From Sva-07 sp964592115 (lineage in GTDB: Bacteria > Actinomycetota > Acidimicrobiia > Acidimicrobiales > Ilumatobacteraceae), in assembly GCA_964592115.1 (NCBI GenBank), contig CAZQCP010000125.1:1-9220 (forward strand): a stretch of DNA of 9,220 nt, given 5' to 3'. Of the stretch, positions 1 to 7,200 are shown in pieces. How positions within the stretch are numbered: the first letter of the stretch is position 1; every line of letters starts with the position of its first letter. A model generated the notes under the pieces. That model made no database searches and was not told where the DNA came from. It was given only the letters and a program-made list of their open reading frames with translations. Made by a program: the position numbers and the translations under genes.

Positions 1-1
1 C

Positions 2-52
2 GAGCGCGTCCTCGGCCTCCCCAAAGAACCCAAGCCCGCCACCACCGACTGA
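2..52 (+). CDS. C-terminal end of an unidentified gene (5' end outside window)
   Basis: The frame starting at base 2 reads 16 codons, ERVLGLPKEPKPATTD, to a TGA at 50-52. The Pro/Lys-rich, Asp-ending tail and GC-rich third positions (mostly C or G) look like the flexible end of a real actinobacterial protein, but 16 residues do not allow a family to be named. It lies on the same strand as the ATP-grasp operon, 72 bases upstream of it. I see no terminator between them, so readthrough into the operon is possible. Confidence 0.45.
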   Translation, partial: ERVLGLPKEPKPATTD

Positions 53-68
53 CCACTGCGGGCCGCCT

Positions 69-88
69 GGCTGCCTGGGGCTGCCTGG
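69..88. repeat. Short tandem repeat, 2 x GGCTGCCTGG
   Basis: Two adjacent exact copies of GGCTGCCTGG (69-78 and 79-88) follow a near copy, GGCCGCCTGG, at 61-70. They lie in the gap between the upstream gene end and the ATP-grasp operon. Probably a slippage product; no function is implied. Confidence 0.6.
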
Positions 89-94
89 CTGTCG

Positions 95-147
95 CCGATC
101 TCGTGAACAGATGGTTACGCAGCGATGCGGTTTCTTCACGAGATCGG
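95..147. promoter_or_regulatory. Perfect 13-bp inverted repeat around the first gene's start codon
   Basis: CCGATCTCGTGAA (95-107) and TTCACGAGATCGG (135-147) are exact reverse complements separated by 27 bases. Within the loop, CGCA (118-121) and TGCG (126-129) can form a small stem closed by GCGA, a GNRA-type tetraloop. The ATG at 125 falls inside that inner hairpin, and the right outer arm lies in the first codons of the ATP-grasp gene. No T-run follows, so this is not a standard intrinsic terminator. Possible roles are a 5' leader hairpin controlling translation or a DNA-level operator. The repeat itself is seen directly; its function is inference. Confidence 0.55.
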
Positions 148-1711
148 GGGCGCGGGGTACGGTCGCGGGCGCATGGACGAGCTGCTCGAGGCCGACGGGA
201 GTCCGCGGCCGATTGCCCGGGACCTCCTCGAGCTGCTGCATCGCCTCGGGATCGACGAGCTGCGCGACCGCCAGCGTGTCTGCGACTTGGAGATCCTCAC
301 GATGGGGATCTCGTTCACCGTCTACAGCGACGGGCAGAACATCGACCGGGCGTGGCCGTGCGACATCATCCCGCGCCTGATCCCGGGAACCGAGTGGGCA
401 GCCGTCGAACGAGGTCTCGCCCAGCGGTTGCGGGCCATCAACCAGTTCGTCGACGACATCTACAACGACCAGCGGATCATCGCCGACGGTGTCTTCCCCG
501 CCGAGCTGCTCGCCGACTCGACGAACTACCGGCCCGAGTGCCGTGGCATCCACCCGAAGTTCGGGGTGTGGGCGCACATCTCGGGCTCCGACCTCGTCCG
601 CGCCGGCGATGGTCAGTTCTACGTGCTCGAGGACAACCTGCGCGTGCCGTCCGGGGTCAGCTACGTCCTCGAGAACCGCAGCGTCGCCAAGCGCACGTTC
701 CCCGAGCTGTTCGAGCGCTACCTCATCCGCCCGGTCGACGGGTACACCGACGAGCTCAATCGCCTGCTGAGCTCGCTCGCGCCCGACGGTCGCAGTGACC
801 CGACGATCGCCGTGCTCACCCCCGGCATCTTCAACTCGGCGTACTTCGAGCATTCGTTCCTCGCCCAGCGGATCGGCGCCGAACTCGTCGAGGGCGACGA
901 TCTCCACGTCGGCGACGACGATGTCGTCTACATGAAGACGATCCAGGGCCTCGAGCGCGTCGACGTGATCTACCGCCGCATCGATGACCTGTTCATCGAT
1001 CCGGAGGTGTTCCGACCCGACTCGATGCTCGGCGTGCCTGGGCTGATGCGCGCCTGGATGGCCGGCAACGTGGCCATCGCCAACGCTCCAGGCGCCGGAG
1101 TCGCCGACGACAAGGTCGTGTACGCCTGGGTGCCGGACATCGTCCGCTACTACCTCGGCGAGGAGCCGCTGATCCCGAACGTCCCCACGTATCGCTGCAT
1201 GTACCCCGACGAGCGTGCCCACGTCCTCGCCAACCTCGGCGAGCTCGTGCTCAAGCCGGCCAACGAGAGCGGCGGGTACGGCATCGTGATCGGGAACCGG
1301 GCGAGTACCGACGAGCTCGACCGCGCCGCCGAGTCGATCCGCGCCGACCCGCGGAACTGGGTCGCCCAGCCGATCCTCGATCTCTCGACCGGGCCGACGC
1401 TCGTGGAGGAAGGCATCGAGCCACGCCACCTCGACCTGCGGCCGTTCATCCTCACCGGCGAGGGCAGCTACGTCACCGCCGGCGGGCTGACGCGGGTCGC
1501 GCTGACGAAGGGCTCGCTGGTGGTCAACTCGTCGCAGGGCGGTGGCAGCAAGGACACGTGGATCGTCGACGGGCGTGTCGGCGCGTTGACCACCGGTGAG
1601 CCGGTCCCGGCGTCGGCCGAGTACGACACCGCGACGAGTAACGAACGTTGGGACCCGTCCTCAACGTTCGTGACGAGCGGCGAGGGTTCGACGACGATGG
1701 CGGAGGGCTGA
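125..1711 (+). CDS. Circularly permuted ATP-grasp protein (COG2308, DUF404/DUF407), predicted amidoligase
   Basis: Predicted cytosolic ATP-dependent carboxylate-amine ligase, 528 aa from ATG 125, close to the family's usual size. Family hallmarks are in order and intact: VLEDNLRVPSGVSYVLENR at about 167-185, NAPGAG at about 320, the ATP-binding KPANESGGYG with Lys377, RHLDLRPF at 434-441, and TKGSLVVNSSQGGGSKDTW at 461-479. All expected nucleotide-binding elements are therefore present, and this is probably the active ligase of the operon. There is no signal peptide or membrane segment. An in-frame stop at 104-106 limits the start to ATG 125 or ATG 173 (residue 17); neither has a good ribosome-binding site, and the 13-bp inverted repeat covers ATG 125. 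I keep 125 because the Gly-Tyr-rich residues before the DELLEADGSPRP segment resemble relatives. It overlaps the next gene by one base (TGATG). As I recall, Rv2411c of M. tuberculosis is a homologue. The ligation substrates are unknown. Confidence 0.9.
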   Translation: MRFLHEIGGAGYGRGRMDELLEADGSPRPIARDLLELLHRLGIDELRDRQRVCDLEILTMGISFTVYSDGQNIDRAWPCDIIPRLIPGTEWAAVERGLAQRLRAINQFVDDIYNDQRIIADGVFPAELLADSTNYRPECRGIHPKFGVWAHISGSDLVRAGDGQFYVLEDNLRVPSGVSYVLENRSVAKRTFPELFERYLIRPVDGYTDELNRLLSSLAPDGRSDPTIAVLTPGIFNSAYFEHSFLAQRIGAELVEGDDLHVGDDDVVYMKTIQGLERVDVIYRRIDDLFIDPEVFRPDSMLGVPGLMRAWMAGNVAIANAPGAGVADDKVVYAWVPDIVRYYLGEEPLIPNVPTYRCMYPDERAHVLANLGELVLKPANESGGYGIVIGNRASTDELDRAAESIRADPRNWVAQPILDLSTGPTLVEEGIEPRHLDLRPFILTGEGSYVTAGGLTRVALTKGSLVVNSSQGGGSKDTWIVDGRVGALTTGEPVPASAEYDTATSNERWDPSSTFVTSGEGSTTMAEG

Positions 1712-2637
1712 TGGCGCTGTTGTCGCGCGTCGCCGACCGCATCTACTGGGCGGCGCGCTACGTGGAGCGAGCCGAGGACTCGGCGCGCATCTTGCGTGCC
1801 CACGGCGACGTGTTCGCCGATTTCCCGAGTGCGGCGATGCGCTGGAGCCCGCTCGTGTCGATCTGTGGCAGCAACGTGACGCTGCCCACCGTGAGCGGTT
1901 CGGACGAGAACCAGGTCGCGCAGTTCCTGATCGCCGAGCGCGATCAGCCGAACAGCATCGTCAACTCGGTCGAGTTCGCCCGCGAGAACCTGCGCACGTG
2001 CCGCGAGGTGTTGCCGCGCGAGGCGTGGCAGACGCTCAACGACTTGTGCATCTACGTGCGCGGCGCGGCGATCACATCCGTCGAGCGACGGCGGCGCGAT
2101 CGCTTCCTCGCCCGTGTCATCGACGAGAGCCGCCGCCTCGACGGTGTGCTCCACTCGACGATGACCCGCGACGAGGGGTTCGAGATGTGGCGGCTCGGTC
2201 GCTACATCGAGCGCGCCGACATGACCACCCGCGTGCTCGGTGTGCGCGCCGCCACGTTGCTGTCGCTTCCCCCGGGCACACCCGACCAGTTCGCCGAGGT
2301 GCAGTGGATGAGCATCTTGCGCTCGGTCTCTGCCCTGCAGATGTTCCAGCGGGCGACCCGCGGGTCGATCACCGGCCCCGCGGTCGTGCGCTTCCTCCTG
2401 TTCGACCACCGCTTCCCACGCTCGGTCGCCGGTTGTCTCGCCGAGATGCGCTCGTCGGTGCTCCGACTTCCCGAGTACTCCGTCGTGCTCGGCGCGGTCG
2501 AAGCGGCCGACCGCAAGCTCCGCCGCAGCCGACCCGCCGCCGACGATGGTGTCGCCCTCGACAGCGCGATGGACGAGGTCCAGGTCGCGCTCGCCCGGTT
2601 GGATGCGGTCATGCACGAGCACTATGTCGTTCACTGA
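1711..2637 (+). CDS. Stand-alone alpha-E domain protein (COG2307, DUF403)
   Basis: 308-residue all-helical protein of the alpha-E family, found almost only beside circularly permuted ATP-grasp genes; its biochemical role is unknown and is thought to be a partner or accessory of the ligase. Residues 4-22 carry the typical opening LSRVADRIYWAARYVERAE. The related second motif WRLGRYIERADM is at about 160-171, and FLLFDHRFPRSV, another family signature, is at 228-239. The ATG at 1711 overlaps the preceding stop by one base and is preceded by GGAGGG at 1702-1707, giving coupled translation; the frame is open further upstream (from 1648), but this start matches the conserved N-terminus. Length is normal for the family. 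No signal peptide or membrane helix. As I recall, the homologue is Rv2410c. Confidence 0.92.
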   Translation: MALLSRVADRIYWAARYVERAEDSARILRAHGDVFADFPSAAMRWSPLVSICGSNVTLPTVSGSDENQVAQFLIAERDQPNSIVNSVEFARENLRTCREVLPREAWQTLNDLCIYVRGAAITSVERRRRDRFLARVIDESRRLDGVLHSTMTRDEGFEMWRLGRYIERADMTTRVLGVRAATLLSLPPGTPDQFAEVQWMSILRSVSALQMFQRATRGSITGPAVVRFLLFDHRFPRSVAGCLAEMRSSVLRLPEYSVVLGAVEAADRKLRRSRPAADDGVALDSAMDEVQVALARLDAVMHEHYVVH

Positions 2638-2651
2638 AGCGGGCGGCGACG

Positions 2652-5030
2652 ATGAACGGTGACGTCGGCAGCGGAGCGGGTGTGTTGCGCGAGTCCGGGC
2701 TGCACGACGCCGAGGCGGTCATGGCGGCGATCGCTGGCCTCGACGACCTGGCCGCTCGTCAGGTCGATGCCGACCGGCTGCTCGCCGCCGAGGGTGCCGG
2801 GCACATCGTGCACGACCTGCCGCTGCGCGCCGACGGACGCGTGGTGTCGCTGACGTCGCGTCCGTGGCGGCTCGACCCCGTGCCGCTCGTGATCGATGGC
2901 GCCGAGTTCACCGCGTTGGCGGATGCGGCGATCGCCCGCATGCGGATGCTCGAAGCGATCCTCGTCGACCTCTACGGGGCGCGCGAGTTGCTGCGTGACG
3001 CGGTCGTCGATCCGGTCGCGCTGTGGGGAAGCCCGAAGTACCGTCTCGCCGCGTTCGGCGCTCGCCCCGTGAAGCGTTGGATCTCGAACTACGCGGTCGA
3101 CGTCATCCGCGACGCCCGCGGACGATGGCGGGTCGTGCGCGACGTGACCGACGCTCCCTCGGGCGTCGGCTACGGCTTGCTCGGCCGGGCGGTCACGGCC
3201 AGGGTCCACCGCGACGTCGTGGCACGTCTCCCCGCGGGACATGCGCTGCGCTCGCTCGATCCGTTCGCCGACCGCCTGCGCGACTCGCTGGCCGACGTCG
3301 CGACGTCGTCCAACCCGCGGATCGTGATGCTGTCCGGCGGCGTCGACCACCGCTCGTTCGTCGAGCAGTCGTACCTGGCCACGCGGCTGGGCCTCAACAT
3401 CGCCGAGGGCGCCGACTTGGTCGTTCGTCAGCGCCGCGTGTGGCTGCGTTCGCTCGCCGGTCTCGAACCGGTCGACGTGCTCTTCCGCCGACTCGAAGAC
3501 GATCGCGTCGACCCGATGGAGGTCAACGCCGAGGGTACGGTCGGCGTGCCGGGGCTGCTGCTCGCCGCCCGGTCCGGTGGCGTCAGCCTCGCCAACGCCC
3601 ACGGGACCGGCGTGCTCGAAGAGCCGCGCCTCGCCGAGGCCTGGGACACCGTCGGCACGTGGCTCGCGGATCGGCGCCGGGCTACGGTTGCCCCGCTGCG
3701 CACACTCTCGGCGAGCGAGCGCGAGACGGGGGAGTGGACCACGTACCCGGGCTTCGACGGCGCATCCAACGTGTGGCGCGCCGTCACGCTGCGTCTGCAT
3801 CTCGTGGCCAGCGACGCGGGGATCGACGTGTTGCAGGGTGGGAGTGCACGCGTACTCGGTGCCGGCGACGACCCGGCTCAGCCGACCGTCGCCACGGCCA
3901 AGGACGTGTGGGTGGTGGGTGGCACGGTCGCGCCGCCCGCGCTGCGCCGCCGCGATCCGCTCCCACAGGTCGACCTCTTCTCGTCGGTGCCGACCCGGGC
4001 GGCCGAAGCGCTCTTCTGGGCCGGCCGTGCGATGGAGCGTGCCGAGCTCGTGGCGCGGGCGATGTACGTCGTCCTCGAACGCACGAGCGCGTCGTTCGAG
4101 ACCGGCGCTGCCGAGGCGTGGGTGCCGCCCGCGCTGTCGATGCTGGCGACCGTCGCCGGGCTCGATGGCAGCGTGCCGGCCGGCGATCAGGAAGCCGACG
4201 GCGAGCGGGATCGTGCCGCGGCGACGTTCGCGGCGTGCGTCGACGCACTCGCGCTCCAGCTGGGATCGTTCCTCGCCGAGGCATCGTCAGTCCGCGAGTA
4301 CTTCTCGGTCACCGCCGGTCGCGCGTTCGCCCGGCTCGCCGAGTCGCGAGCGTGGCTGCGCTCCGTCGTGCCGACCGAGTCGTCACCGAGCACGTTCGAG
4401 ATCACCCGCGTCGACGGCGAGGATCTCGAGCTGGTGCTCACCGACCTCGCCTCGATCGTCGGTCTGTGGAACGAGAGCGTCGTGCGCGGTCCGGCATGGC
4501 GATTCGGTGAGATCGGCCGGCGGATCGAGCGGGCGTTCGGCTTGATCGACGTGCTGCGTGGGGCGTTCGGGATCCCGTCGGAGGCACCGGAGATCGTCGA
4601 GACGTGGCTCACCGCGCCGCGCCAGATCGGGATGGGGCTCGACGATCACCGGATCGACTTCCAGCGCCAGCGCGTGGTCGAGATGGTCCTGGCGACGAAC
4701 GAGAGTCTCGTCGCGTACCGTCGGCGGCATCGCTCCGACGTCGAGTTCGGCGCGGCCATGCAACTCGTCGTCGCCGATCGCCAGAACCCACGGTCGCTCG
4801 CCGCGGCCGTCGCCTCGGTCGGGCACCAGGCGGGGCGGCTGGAGTGGCAGGTCGGCATCGATGCGGCGTCCGAGCTGACGGCGGTGCTGGCGAGCGCGCC
4901 GTTGGCGACGCTGCAGGACACGGCGACCGTCGTCGATCGGATCTGGAGCGGTTGCGACGCGCTCGCTCGCGACGTCGTCGGCTCGCGGTTGGCGACCCCG
5001 ATCGATCCGCGGCGGATGGGGCGGTCCTGA
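2652..5030 (+). CDS. Fusion of a degenerate circularly permuted ATP-grasp domain and an alpha-E domain
   Basis: 792 residues in two parts. Residues ~20-440 align with the operon's first gene: SPKYRLAAFGARPVKRW, RDVTDAPSGVGYGLLGR at 163-179, VDVLFRRLEDDRVDP, VGVPGLLLAARSG, NAHGTG at 315-320, LRLHLV near Arg381, and AKDVW at 416-420. Residues ~445-760 are an alpha-E domain: VPTRAAEALFWAGRAMERAE at 446-465, RFGEIGRRIERA at 617-628, and NPRSL at 712-716. Unlike the first gene, the interval from NAHGTG to the LR motif is about 53 residues shorter, and the ATP-binding Lys/GGYG segment falls in the missing piece. EDN and ENR residues around the PSGV loop are also replaced. The ATP-grasp half is therefore probably inactive and structural or regulatory. 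The ATG at 2652 lies 14 bases after the previous stop; ribosome-site match is modest (GGGCGG, 2641-2646). One base separates it from the next gene. A related fusion in M. tuberculosis, as I recall, is Rv2567. Confidence 0.88.
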   Translation: MNGDVGSGAGVLRESGLHDAEAVMAAIAGLDDLAARQVDADRLLAAEGAGHIVHDLPLRADGRVVSLTSRPWRLDPVPLVIDGAEFTALADAAIARMRMLEAILVDLYGARELLRDAVVDPVALWGSPKYRLAAFGARPVKRWISNYAVDVIRDARGRWRVVRDVTDAPSGVGYGLLGRAVTARVHRDVVARLPAGHALRSLDPFADRLRDSLADVATSSNPRIVMLSGGVDHRSFVEQSYLATRLGLNIAEGADLVVRQRRVWLRSLAGLEPVDVLFRRLEDDRVDPMEVNAEGTVGVPGLLLAARSGGVSLANAHGTGVLEEPRLAEAWDTVGTWLADRRRATVAPLRTLSASERETGEWTTYPGFDGASNVWRAVTLRLHLVASDAGIDVLQGGSARVLGAGDDPAQPTVATAKDVWVVGGTVAPPALRRRDPLPQVDLFSSVPTRAAEALFWAGRAMERAELVARAMYVVLERTSASFETGAAEAWVPPALSMLATVAGLDGSVPAGDQEADGERDRAAATFAACVDALALQLGSFLAEASSVREYFSVTAGRAFARLAESRAWLRSVVPTESSPSTFEITRVDGEDLELVLTDLASIVGLWNESVVRGPAWRFGEIGRRIERAFGLIDVLRGAFGIPSEAPEIVETWLTAPRQIGMGLDDHRIDFQRQRVVEMVLATNESLVAYRRRHRSDVEFGAAMQLVVADRQNPRSLAAAVASVGHQAGRLEWQVGIDAASELTAVLASAPLATLQDTATVVDRIWSGCDALARDVVGSRLATPIDPRRMGRS

Positions 5031-5031
5031 C

Positions 5032-5919
5032 ATGGCGGGCCGCCGCTACCGAGTCGTGCACCACACCGAGTACCGCTACGGCGCGCCGATGCTCGACGGA
5101 TACAGCGTCGCCTGCCTGCTCGCCCGCCCCACCCCGTCACAGCACGTGACCGCCTCGACGATCACGACCGAGCCGGACGCGGATGAGTTCGACGAGCGCG
5201 AGGACGTGTTCGGTAACCGCATCGTGCAGGTCGGCATCCATCGGCCCCATGAGGGGCTCGTCGTCCGAGCGGTCACCGAGGCGACGGTCTGGCGTCAGGA
5301 ACTGCCGCGCCTCGACTTCGCGTGGGAGCGCGTCGCCGCGCTCGTCAGTGGATTGCGCGATGTGCCGGCGCTCGATGTCGCCCCCTACGTGGCTCCCTCG
5401 CGGTTCGTCGCTGTCGAACAGCATCGCGTGGCGTTGCGGGAGTTCGCCGAGCAGTCGTTCACGCCGGGTCGCGGACTCGTCGACGCGACGGAGGAATACT
5501 GCACGAAGATCTTCGAGACGTTCGTGTTCGATCCGTCGTTCACCGAGGTGAGCACCCCGATCGACGTGGTGCTCGCCGAGCGCCGCGGCGTGTGCCAGGA
5601 CTTCGCCCACCTGGCGACGGGAGGGCTGCGGGCGCTCGGGCTCCCGGCGCGCTACGTCAGCGGTTACATCGAGACAGACCCACCGCCGGGTGAGCCGAAG
5701 GTCATCGGCGCGGACGCGTCGCACGCCTGGTGTTCCGTGTGGGTGCCTGATCACGGGTGGCTCGACTTCGATCCGACGAACGGCATCGTGTGCCCCGATC
5801 GCCACGTGACCATCGGCTGGGGCCGTGACTACGCCGACGTCGCGCCGGTCCGCGGCGTGGTGATCGGCCCCGGCTCGTCGCAGTCCCTCACCGTGTCCGT
5901 CGACGTCGCCCGCCTCTGA
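5032..5919 (+). CDS. Transglutaminase-like cysteine enzyme (COG1305), with bacterial transglutaminase-like N-terminal domain
   Basis: 295 residues. The N-terminal ~5-85 (YRVVHHTEYRYGAPM...) is the beta-rich bacterial transglutaminase-like N-terminal domain. The core domain follows with a full catalytic triad: Cys188 in RRGVCQDFAH, His231 in ASHAW, and Asp247 in DFDPTN. The fold can act as a peptidase, an amidase or an acyl-transfer enzyme; which reaction applies here is not visible. There is no signal peptide or membrane segment, so it is likely cytosolic like its ATP-grasp partners. It starts one base after the fusion gene's stop, which implies translational coupling and a shared pathway: ligase makes and thiol enzyme cleaves or transfers an amide bond (inference). 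It is the last gene of the operon; an inverted repeat begins 15 bases after its stop. The homologue I recall is Rv2409c. Confidence 0.93.
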   Translation: MAGRRYRVVHHTEYRYGAPMLDGYSVACLLARPTPSQHVTASTITTEPDADEFDEREDVFGNRIVQVGIHRPHEGLVVRAVTEATVWRQELPRLDFAWERVAALVSGLRDVPALDVAPYVAPSRFVAVEQHRVALREFAEQSFTPGRGLVDATEEYCTKIFETFVFDPSFTEVSTPIDVVLAERRGVCQDFAHLATGGLRALGLPARYVSGYIETDPPPGEPKVIGADASHAWCSVWVPDHGWLDFDPTNGIVCPDRHVTIGWGRDYADVAPVRGVVIGPGSSQSLTVSVDVARL

Positions 5920-5933
5920 CGTCGCGCCCGGCG

Positions 5934-5980
5934 AAATCTGTCCGCCTCGTGTCGCTCAGCGAGATGAAACGGACAGATTT
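5934..5980. repeat. 11-bp perfect inverted repeat with nested hairpin after the transglutaminase gene
   Basis: AAATCTGTCCG (5934-5944) pairs exactly with CGGACAGATTT (5970-5980). Inside, CTCG (5946-5949) pairs with CGAG (5960-5963), extendable by one G-U pair. The element starts 15 bases after the operon's stop codon and ends 40 bases before the sulfate promoter. The outer stem begins with AAA and ends with TTT, but only GTGGTTTCG follows, so it is a weak match to an intrinsic terminator. It could be a terminator, an operator or a copy of a dispersed palindromic repeat; the sequence alone does not decide. Confidence 0.6.
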
Positions 5981-6013
5981 GTGGTTTCGTCAAGATTGAC
6001 CATGTTCTCCACT

Positions 6014-6059
6014 AAGTCACTTGACAATAGGGACTTTGATCTTTAATCTCCTGAAAGTC
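6014..6059. promoter_or_regulatory. Operator-like dyads over the sulfate promoter
   Basis: GACTTT (6032-6037) and AAAGTC (6054-6059) form a dyad centred almost on the -10 element. A further AAGTC at 6014-6018 is part of the odd palindrome AAGTCACTT (6014-6022), which overlaps the -35. GTCAAG at 5989-5994 is also the reverse complement of CTTGAC at 6020-6025. Repeated AAGTC/GACTT half-sites bracketing both promoter boxes suit a repressor, as expected for sulfur-starvation control, but I do not recognise the motif of a known regulator. Confidence 0.35.
6021..6049 (+). promoter_or_regulatory. Sigma-70-type promoter for the sulfate transporter operon
   Basis: The -35 element TTGACA (6021-6026) is a perfect consensus. 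A 17-base spacer separates it from TAATCT (6044-6049), which matches four of six bases of the TATAAT -10 consensus. It sits in a locally AT-rich patch unlike the surrounding GC-rich DNA. Transcription would begin near 6056, giving a leader of roughly 35 bases before ATG 6090, too short for a SAM riboswitch. It is the best promoter visible in the window. Confidence 0.75.
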
Positions 6060-6089
6060 GATGTAACAGATCAGCTTTATGGAGATGAC

Positions 6090-7175
6090 ATGACAACCCC
6101 TCGGAGAACCCGCTCGATCGCTGTCCGCCTCGTTGGCGCCGGCGCCGCCATGCTCGCCGTCACGGCACTCGCCGCCTGCGGGAGCGACAGCGACGCCGAC
6201 TCCACCGGCGACGACCCTGCCGGCACCGCGGCGGCAGGCAACGCGCCCGTCGAGTTGTCGCTCGTCGGGTTCGCGGTGCCGAAGGCGGCCAACAACGCGA
6301 TCCAGGCGAAGTTCGCCGAGACGCCCGAGGGCAACGGTGTCACGTGGGTCGAGTCGTACGGTGCGTCCGGCGACCAGAGCCGCGCCGTCGAAGCCGGACT
6401 CGCTGCCGACTACGTGCACTTCTCGTTGGAAGGCGACGTGACGCGCCTCGTCAACGCTGGCTTGGTCGGCGATGACTGGAACGCTGGTCCGACCGCCGGC
6501 ATCGTGTCCGATTCGGTCGTCGTCTTCGCCGTGCGGCCGGGCAACCCGAAGGGGATCGAGTCGTGGGACGACCTCGCTGCAGATGGCATCGGCATCATCA
6601 CGCCGAACCCGGGCTCGTCGGGATCGGCGCGATGGAACATCATGGCGGCCTATGGCCACGCCTACGCGGGTGGCGCGTCCGATGAGGAAGCCGATGCGTT
6701 CGTCACGGAGATCTTCGAGAACATCGTCGCCCTGCCGGGCAGCGGCCGCGATGCGACGACGGCGTTCTTGTCGGGAACCGGTGACGTCCTGTTGTCGTAC
6801 GAGAACGAGGTGATCCTCGCCCGCCAGAACGGCGAAGAGCTCGACTACGTCGTGCCTGACACGACGCTGCTGATCGAAAATCCGGGTGCCGTCCTGCTCG
6901 ACGCCCCGCCCGCGGCGCAGGCCTGGTTGGACTTCGTGCTCTCGCCGGTTGGCCAGGCCGAGTTCGCCAAGCTCGGGTTCCGGCCGGTGATCGACGGTGT
7001 CGACGTCGGCAGTGTCGAGGGCGCGAACGATCCGGATGCGCCGTTCCCGGCGCCGACGAAGCTGCTCACGATCGGTGGCGACTTCGGCGGATGGCCAGAG
7101 GTCAACTCGGTGTACTTCGACGCCGACAGCGGACGGGTCACGCTGATCCAGACGGCGACCGGCAAGTCGTCCTGA
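6090..7175 (+). CDS. sbp/subI: Sulfate/thiosulfate ABC transporter substrate-binding lipoprotein
   Basis: 361 residues. It captures sulfate (possibly thiosulfate) outside the membrane and delivers it to CysT/CysW. Residues 1-30 are a lipoprotein signal: Arg-rich start, hydrophobic stretch, lipobox LAAC with Cys30 as the lipidation site, then a Ser/Asp/Gly-rich linker to about 52. The mature part shows sulfate-binding family blocks: GASGDQSRAVEAG at 91-103, VFAVRPGNPKGIESWDDL at 145-162, ITPNPGSSGSARWN at 170-183, and DVLLSYENEV further on. The ATG at 6090 is chosen because GGAG at 6081-6084 lies five bases upstream and a signal peptide follows directly; an in-frame TTG at 6021 is part of the -35 box and cannot be the start. 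First gene of the operon, 25 bases before cysT. Telling sulfate from thiosulfate preference is not possible here. Confidence 0.93.
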   Translation: MTTPRRTRSIAVRLVGAGAAMLAVTALAACGSDSDADSTGDDPAGTAAAGNAPVELSLVGFAVPKAANNAIQAKFAETPEGNGVTWVESYGASGDQSRAVEAGLAADYVHFSLEGDVTRLVNAGLVGDDWNAGPTAGIVSDSVVVFAVRPGNPKGIESWDDLAADGIGIITPNPGSSGSARWNIMAAYGHAYAGGASDEEADAFVTEIFENIVALPGSGRDATTAFLSGTGDVLLSYENEVILARQNGEELDYVVPDTTLLIENPGAVLLDAPPAAQAWLDFVLSPVGQAEFAKLGFRPVIDGVDVGSVEGANDPDAPFPAPTKLLTIGGDFGGWPEVNSVYFDADSGRVTLIQTATGKSS

Positions 7176-7200
7176 ACGGTCGGTCGAGCGAGGCAACGCC

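Noticed and set aside
103..798. 231-codon plus-strand frame beginning before the ATP-grasp gene
   Set aside because: Its translation is Arg/Pro/Ala-rich and featureless, while the overlapping frame at 125-1711 carries every family motif.
1468..2634. 388-codon open frame on the minus strand opposite the alpha-E gene, and a similar one at 2631-3800
   Set aside because: Both are antisense to strongly supported family members and read as Arg/His/Asp-rich strings without motifs, which is the expected shadow of GC-rich codon usage.
6002..6046. Small upstream frame (MFSTKSLDNRDFDL) before the sulfate operon, as a cysteine-sensing leader peptide
   Set aside because: It has no cysteine codons and it contains the promoter boxes, so it would not be transcribed from the promoter at 6021-6049.
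6050..6089. SAM riboswitch or other sulfur-sensing leader RNA
   Set aside because: The predicted leader is only about 35 bases and shows no paired helices of the needed size.
6079..6093. Four-codon frame ATG GAG ATG ACA TGA overlapping the start of the sulfate-binding protein gene
   Set aside because: It overlaps the ribosome-binding site itself and has no site of its own; most likely chance.
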